Shown: piece by piece, positions 6,584 through 8,570 of the stretch
Position numbering within the stretch: position 1 is the first letter of the stretch
Layout of the letters: every line of letters begins with the position of its first letter
Assembly (NCBI GenBank): GCA_025774735.1
Contig: JALGZU010000110.1
Span: forward strand, 1 to 8,570
Source of the DNA: a candidate division LCP-89 bacterium
Lineage (GTDB): Bacteria; Electryoneota; B3-LCP
DNA length: 8,570 nt
Direction of reading: 5' to 3'
The notes under the pieces: model-generated
Told to the model about the DNA's origin: nothing
What the model saw: only the letters and a program-made list of their open reading frames with translations
Database searches by the model: none
Translations under genes and position numbers: made by a program

Positions 6584-6653
6584 GAGATATTTTACTTTGA
6601 TCCCGCGCCGCTTTCGGTTTTTTTTTTGCAAAACGACGGGTGGTAACGTGTAG

Positions 6654-6672
6654 GGGCGGGGTTTCCCCGCCC
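6654..6672. repeat. Perfect 8-bp-stem hairpin, module 1 of the repeat cluster
   Basis: GGGCGGGG (6654-6661), loop TTT, CCCCGCCC (6665-6672). It is not followed by a T run on either strand within reach, so it is classed as repeat and not as terminator. Confidence 0.8.
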
Positions 6673-6674
6673 TG

Positions 6675-6718
6675 TCGTCATTGCGAGCGAAGCGAAGCAA
6701 TCTCATCCTTTAAAGGAT
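6675..6718. repeat. GCGAAGC-type interspersed repeat plus 14-bp palindrome, module 2
   Basis: TCGTCATTGCGAGCGAAGC begins at 6675; ATTGC (6680-6684) and GCAAT (6697-6701) form inverted ends around GAGCGAAGCGAA. It is followed at 6705-6718 by ATCCTTTAAAGGAT, a perfect palindrome. The first part is a short repeat seen in many unrelated bacterial genomes (recalled, not searched). Confidence 0.65.
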
Positions 6719-6719
6719 T

Positions 6720-6786
6720 TGTAGGGGCAACCCCCCGTGGTTGCCCTCGAACGGCTAATGGGCAGGCACAGGGGCCTGCCCCTACA
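6720..6786. repeat. 67-bp MITE-like unit with 9-bp terminal inverted repeats and two hairpins, module 3
   Basis: Ends TGTAGGGGC (6720-6728) and GCCCCTACA (6778-6786) are exact inverted copies. Inside are two perfect 8-bp stems with 6-nt loops: GGGCAACC/GGTTGCCC (6725-6732 with 6739-6746) and GGGCAGGC/GCCTGCCC (6760-6767 with 6774-6781). No clear target-site duplication is visible beside it. Confidence 0.75.
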
Positions 6787-6830
6787 TCTCCCCACAACTC
6801 AAAAAATCTCCCCCACCTCCAAAATTCCCC

Positions 6831-6859
6831 TTGACATTCCCATTTTCATGATGTATATT
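6831..6859 (+). promoter_or_regulatory. Sigma70-type promoter of the secreted repeat protein gene
   Basis: TTGACA (6831-6836), 17-bp spacer, TATATT (6854-6859); a perfect TATAAT also occurs at 6859-6864 but with a 22-bp spacer. Expected transcription start is near 6866, about 42 nt before the ATG. The -35/spacer/-10 layout is identical to the TetR operon promoter at 3772-3800. Confidence 0.7.
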
Positions 6860-6907
6860 ATAATATCACCATATTCTCAATTTTGCATTTTCATCACAGA
6901 GCCTCTT

Positions 6908-8570
6908 ATGAGCTCCAGGATAATCACACTAGTAATCCCCGCCCTGCTGCTAACTCTGCCCCAATCTTCTCCTGCCTGGTGGACCAACGATCCTTATAAC
7001 GGTATGGTGCCAGTGGTTATGGCAGAAGGAAATCAAGCGCAGCCAATCATCAACCGCATGGAAGGCTCTGGATACACTATGACTATCTGGATGGATTACC
7101 GCATACCGGATGAGCCGCGTTCTTACTATCAGGTACTTAACGAATTGGGGCAGCCCCAATTGGCGACGGGTGGACAACCGGTGATTGATGAAGTAGAATA
7201 CTGGTACAATGGGGTCCAATTTGCCGTGCCGGACGGTGAAGGTGGGATAATTGCCATATTTCGTGATGAGCGAGATGGAAATCATAACATCTACGGCCAA
7301 CGCTACGACTCTTACGGCAATCCACTCTGGGGATCGACGGGACTGCCGTTGGTCATCTGGCCTGAGGGAGATACCTTCCCGGTAGAAGTTACCTGTGATT
7401 CATTAGGCATGTTCTTCGTTTGTTGGGTCATGGAGGTAAATCCTTTAGATGGAGATATTTACATTCAGAAATTTACTGTAAATGGAGAGCGCCTTTGGGG
7501 CGACTATGGGATACCCGTTTGTACCGAACCTAACATGCAGCTATGGCCTCAAGCTGTACCTGACGGAGAAGGGGGTCTTTTAGTTGTCTGGAAAGATAAC
7601 CGCGAAAACCCCTGGTATTATCATCTGTACATGCAGCATCTCGATTCATCCGGTGCGCCGTTGTTTCCGGAAAACGGCATTGAGGTGCGTCTCTACACAA
7701 CCGGACCAATATCGGTTAGTGGCACAGAAGAAGGTGTTCCCGACGGTGAAGGCGGCGGCATTTTCGCATGGAGAAGTCAAGGCTATTATGGACATGTCAA
7801 TCTCACCCGTATCTCCGGAGAAGGGCAGACCCTCTGGGAGTGGTCCAACAGCTACCTGTGCTGGTGTGGTATTGCATCGATGCTGAAACATCCATCGGAT
7901 GGATCGATTTATTTGTCAACCTACGAGATACGTTATGCGGGAAATGATTTCAGATTTTACCTGTATCGTTTCGATATGGAAGGCAATCCTCTATTTGGGC
8001 AAGAAGGATTTACTTTGCCGTATAAAGAAACGGGGTATATGTCACCAACGTCCGATGGCATTATTATGTTTGGTAGTGATTGGGAGTACTACCAGACGAC
8101 TCAGATGAAGGCACTTCGTATGGATACGACAGGCGCCGTTGTCTGGGAAAGCGACGTCGCCCTGGGTGGAACGGCATCTGGCGGCGGCCCTGTTTTTATC
8201 CCCAGGACGTCCGTTTCAGACGGTTACGATGGAGCAATAGTTGCTTTTGAAGATAATAGCGTTGAAGTAACTCTACCCGATGTCTCCGCTCAGCGAGTTT
8301 TGTACGACGGCACTCTGGGCACGCCTAAGAAACGCCACTACGAGCCCCAGGTGACGATCGATTCACACCTAAACGTTCTACCCGCTGTCATTCAATACGT
8401 TATGCCGGAAGCTGGCAACGTCAAAATCGAGCTTTTCGACGTTCTGGGTCGGCGGGTGTCTTTGATTGAAGAGGGTTACAGAGACGCTGGCAGCCACATC
8501 GTTCACCTTCCCCATCAAAACCTACCCTCTGGCATCTATATCGCGCGCCTGTCTACCCCTACGCAAGCCC
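6908..8570 (+). CDS. Secreted beta-propeller-like repeat protein with T9SS/FlgD-type C-terminal domain (3' end outside window)
   Basis: 554 complete codons visible, open to the right edge. Seen: a signal peptide at about 1-23 (MSSRIITLVIPALLLTLPQS, cleavage near PAWW). Then a series of about eight degenerate units carrying DGEGG, a W.D.R-like strand, an IY.QR.D..G..LW strand and a closing G.P. motif. PDGEGG occurs at 108-113, 218-223 and 278-283, and a DGYDG variant at 438-442. Units such as IYGQRYDSYGNPLWGSTG and LYMQHLDSSGAPLF show the pattern, consistent with propeller blades (inference). From about 482, IQYVMPEAGNVKIELFDVLG, then GSHIVHL and LPSGIYIARL, is a type A sorting/FlgD-like beta-sandwich normally at the extreme C-terminus, so only a few residues are probably missing. 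The usual NPFNP motif before it is absent. ATG 6908 is the best signal-peptide start; Shine-Dalgarno is weak. Likely cell-surface or extracellular; ligand unknown. Confidence 0.88.
   Translation, partial: MSSRIITLVIPALLLTLPQSSPAWWTNDPYNGMVPVVMAEGNQAQPIINRMEGSGYTMTIWMDYRIPDEPRSYYQVLNELGQPQLATGGQPVIDEVEYWYNGVQFAVPDGEGGIIAIFRDERDGNHNIYGQRYDSYGNPLWGSTGLPLVIWPEGDTFPVEVTCDSLGMFFVCWVMEVNPLDGDIYIQKFTVNGERLWGDYGIPVCTEPNMQLWPQAVPDGEGGLLVVWKDNRENPWYYHLYMQHLDSSGAPLFPENGIEVRLYTTGPISVSGTEEGVPDGEGGGIFAWRSQGYYGHVNLTRISGEGQTLWEWSNSYLCWCGIASMLKHPSDGSIYLSTYEIRYAGNDFRFYLYRFDMEGNPLFGQEGFTLPYKETGYMSPTSDGIIMFGSDWEYYQTTQMKALRMDTTGAVVWESDVALGGTASGGGPVFIPRTSVSDGYDGAIVAFEDNSVEVTLPDVSAQRVLYDGTLGTPKKRHYEPQVTIDSHLNVLPAVIQYVMPEAGNVKIELFDVLGRRVSLIEEGYRDAGSHIVHLPHQNLPSGIYIARLSTPTQA

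Larger units (their letters stand above)
6649..6786. repeat. Composite cluster of palindromic interspersed repeats (MITE/REP-like)
   Basis: 138 bp bounded by TGTAGGGGC (6649-6657) and its inverted copy GCCCCTACA (6778-6786), with a further direct copy at 6720-6728. It contains three modules: a hairpin (6654-6672), a GCGAAGC-type repeat (6675-6704) followed by a 14-bp palindrome, and a two-hairpin unit (6720-6786). Similar GTAGGGGC...GCCCCTAC and TCATTGCGAGCGAAGCGAAGC sequences recur between genes in many uncultured bacterial genomes (general knowledge). No coding capacity. Confidence 0.75.
6504..6907. other. Divergent intergenic region between feoA and the secreted repeat protein gene
   Basis: About 400 bp without a supported gene. 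From left to right it holds: the feo promoter (6555-6583); a stretch with a 10-base T run (6618-6627); the repeat cluster (6649-6786); a pyrimidine-rich stretch (6787-6830); and the rightward promoter (6831-6859) with a leader of about 40 nt. Open frames here (for example 6640-6834) only read through the repeats and are not credible genes. Confidence 0.8.

Noticed and set aside
6608..6627. CCG-CTTT-CGG stem followed by ten T as a rightward terminator
   Set aside because: The stem is only three base pairs and no plus-strand gene ends upstream of it; more likely a chance A/T tract behind the feo promoter.
6705..6718. ATCCTTTAAAGGAT as a regulator operator
   Set aside because: It is embedded in the interspersed repeat cluster and not aligned with either predicted promoter, so it is better explained as part of the repeat.
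6649..6786. CRISPR array
   Set aside because: The repeated units are few, palindromic and unequal in spacing, with no regular spacers and no cas genes in the window.
6640..6834. 64-codon open frame on the plus strand through the repeat cluster
   Set aside because: The translation only reads the palindromic repeats (CERSEAIS-type peptide), a known source of spurious small proteins.
6950..7325. Minus-strand frames opposite the secreted repeat protein
   Set aside because: Antisense to a frame that is open for over 550 codons with a signal peptide and repeat motifs; no supporting start or motif on the minus strand.

Overview
The window is a bacterial chromosomal segment, most likely from the FCB group (Zixibacteria, Electryoneota, Cloacimonadota and relatives). 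This rests on three things: a secreted repeat protein ending in a T9SS/FlgD-like C-terminal domain, interspersed GTAGGGGC-type repeats familiar from uncultured members of such phyla, and Gram-negative envelope proteins (an outer-membrane barrel and a LolA-like carrier). The phylum is an inference. Putative promoters look sigma70-like (TTGACA/T, 17-bp spacer, TATATT or TAAATT), not like the Bacteroidota type.

Region 1 (about 3800 down to 1, minus strand) is a tight four-gene operon: TetR-family regulator, LolA-like periplasmic protein, signal-peptide-bearing outer-membrane barrel candidate, and an RND/MMPL exporter cut by the window edge. Gene spacings are 16 nt, a 4-nt ATGA overlap, and 12 nt. 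A near-consensus promoter and a perfect 18-bp palindrome lie immediately before the regulator. The half-sites and spacing of the palindrome match the Bacillus subtilis FadR box. Together these suggest an autoregulated inner membrane-periplasm-outer membrane machine for a lipid or lipid-like cargo.

Region 2 (about 6583 down to 3867, minus strand) is a ferrous iron uptake operon: feoA, feoB and a 62-residue FeoB-associated Cys-motif membrane protein. The feoB frame has no usual start codon near the feoA stop. Its only candidate ATG lies 103 nt inside feoA, so either the genes overlap deeply or the two are joined by a frameshift.

Region 3 (6504-6907) is a divergent intergenic region of about 400 bp. 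It holds the feo promoter, a 138-bp cluster of palindromic interspersed repeats bounded by inverted TGTAGGGGC copies, and a promoter for the rightward gene.

Region 4 (6908 to the right edge, plus strand) is a large secreted protein with about eight degenerate beta-propeller-like repeats and a C-terminal sorting-type domain. It is cut by the window end. Its base composition looks more AT-rich than the feo genes.
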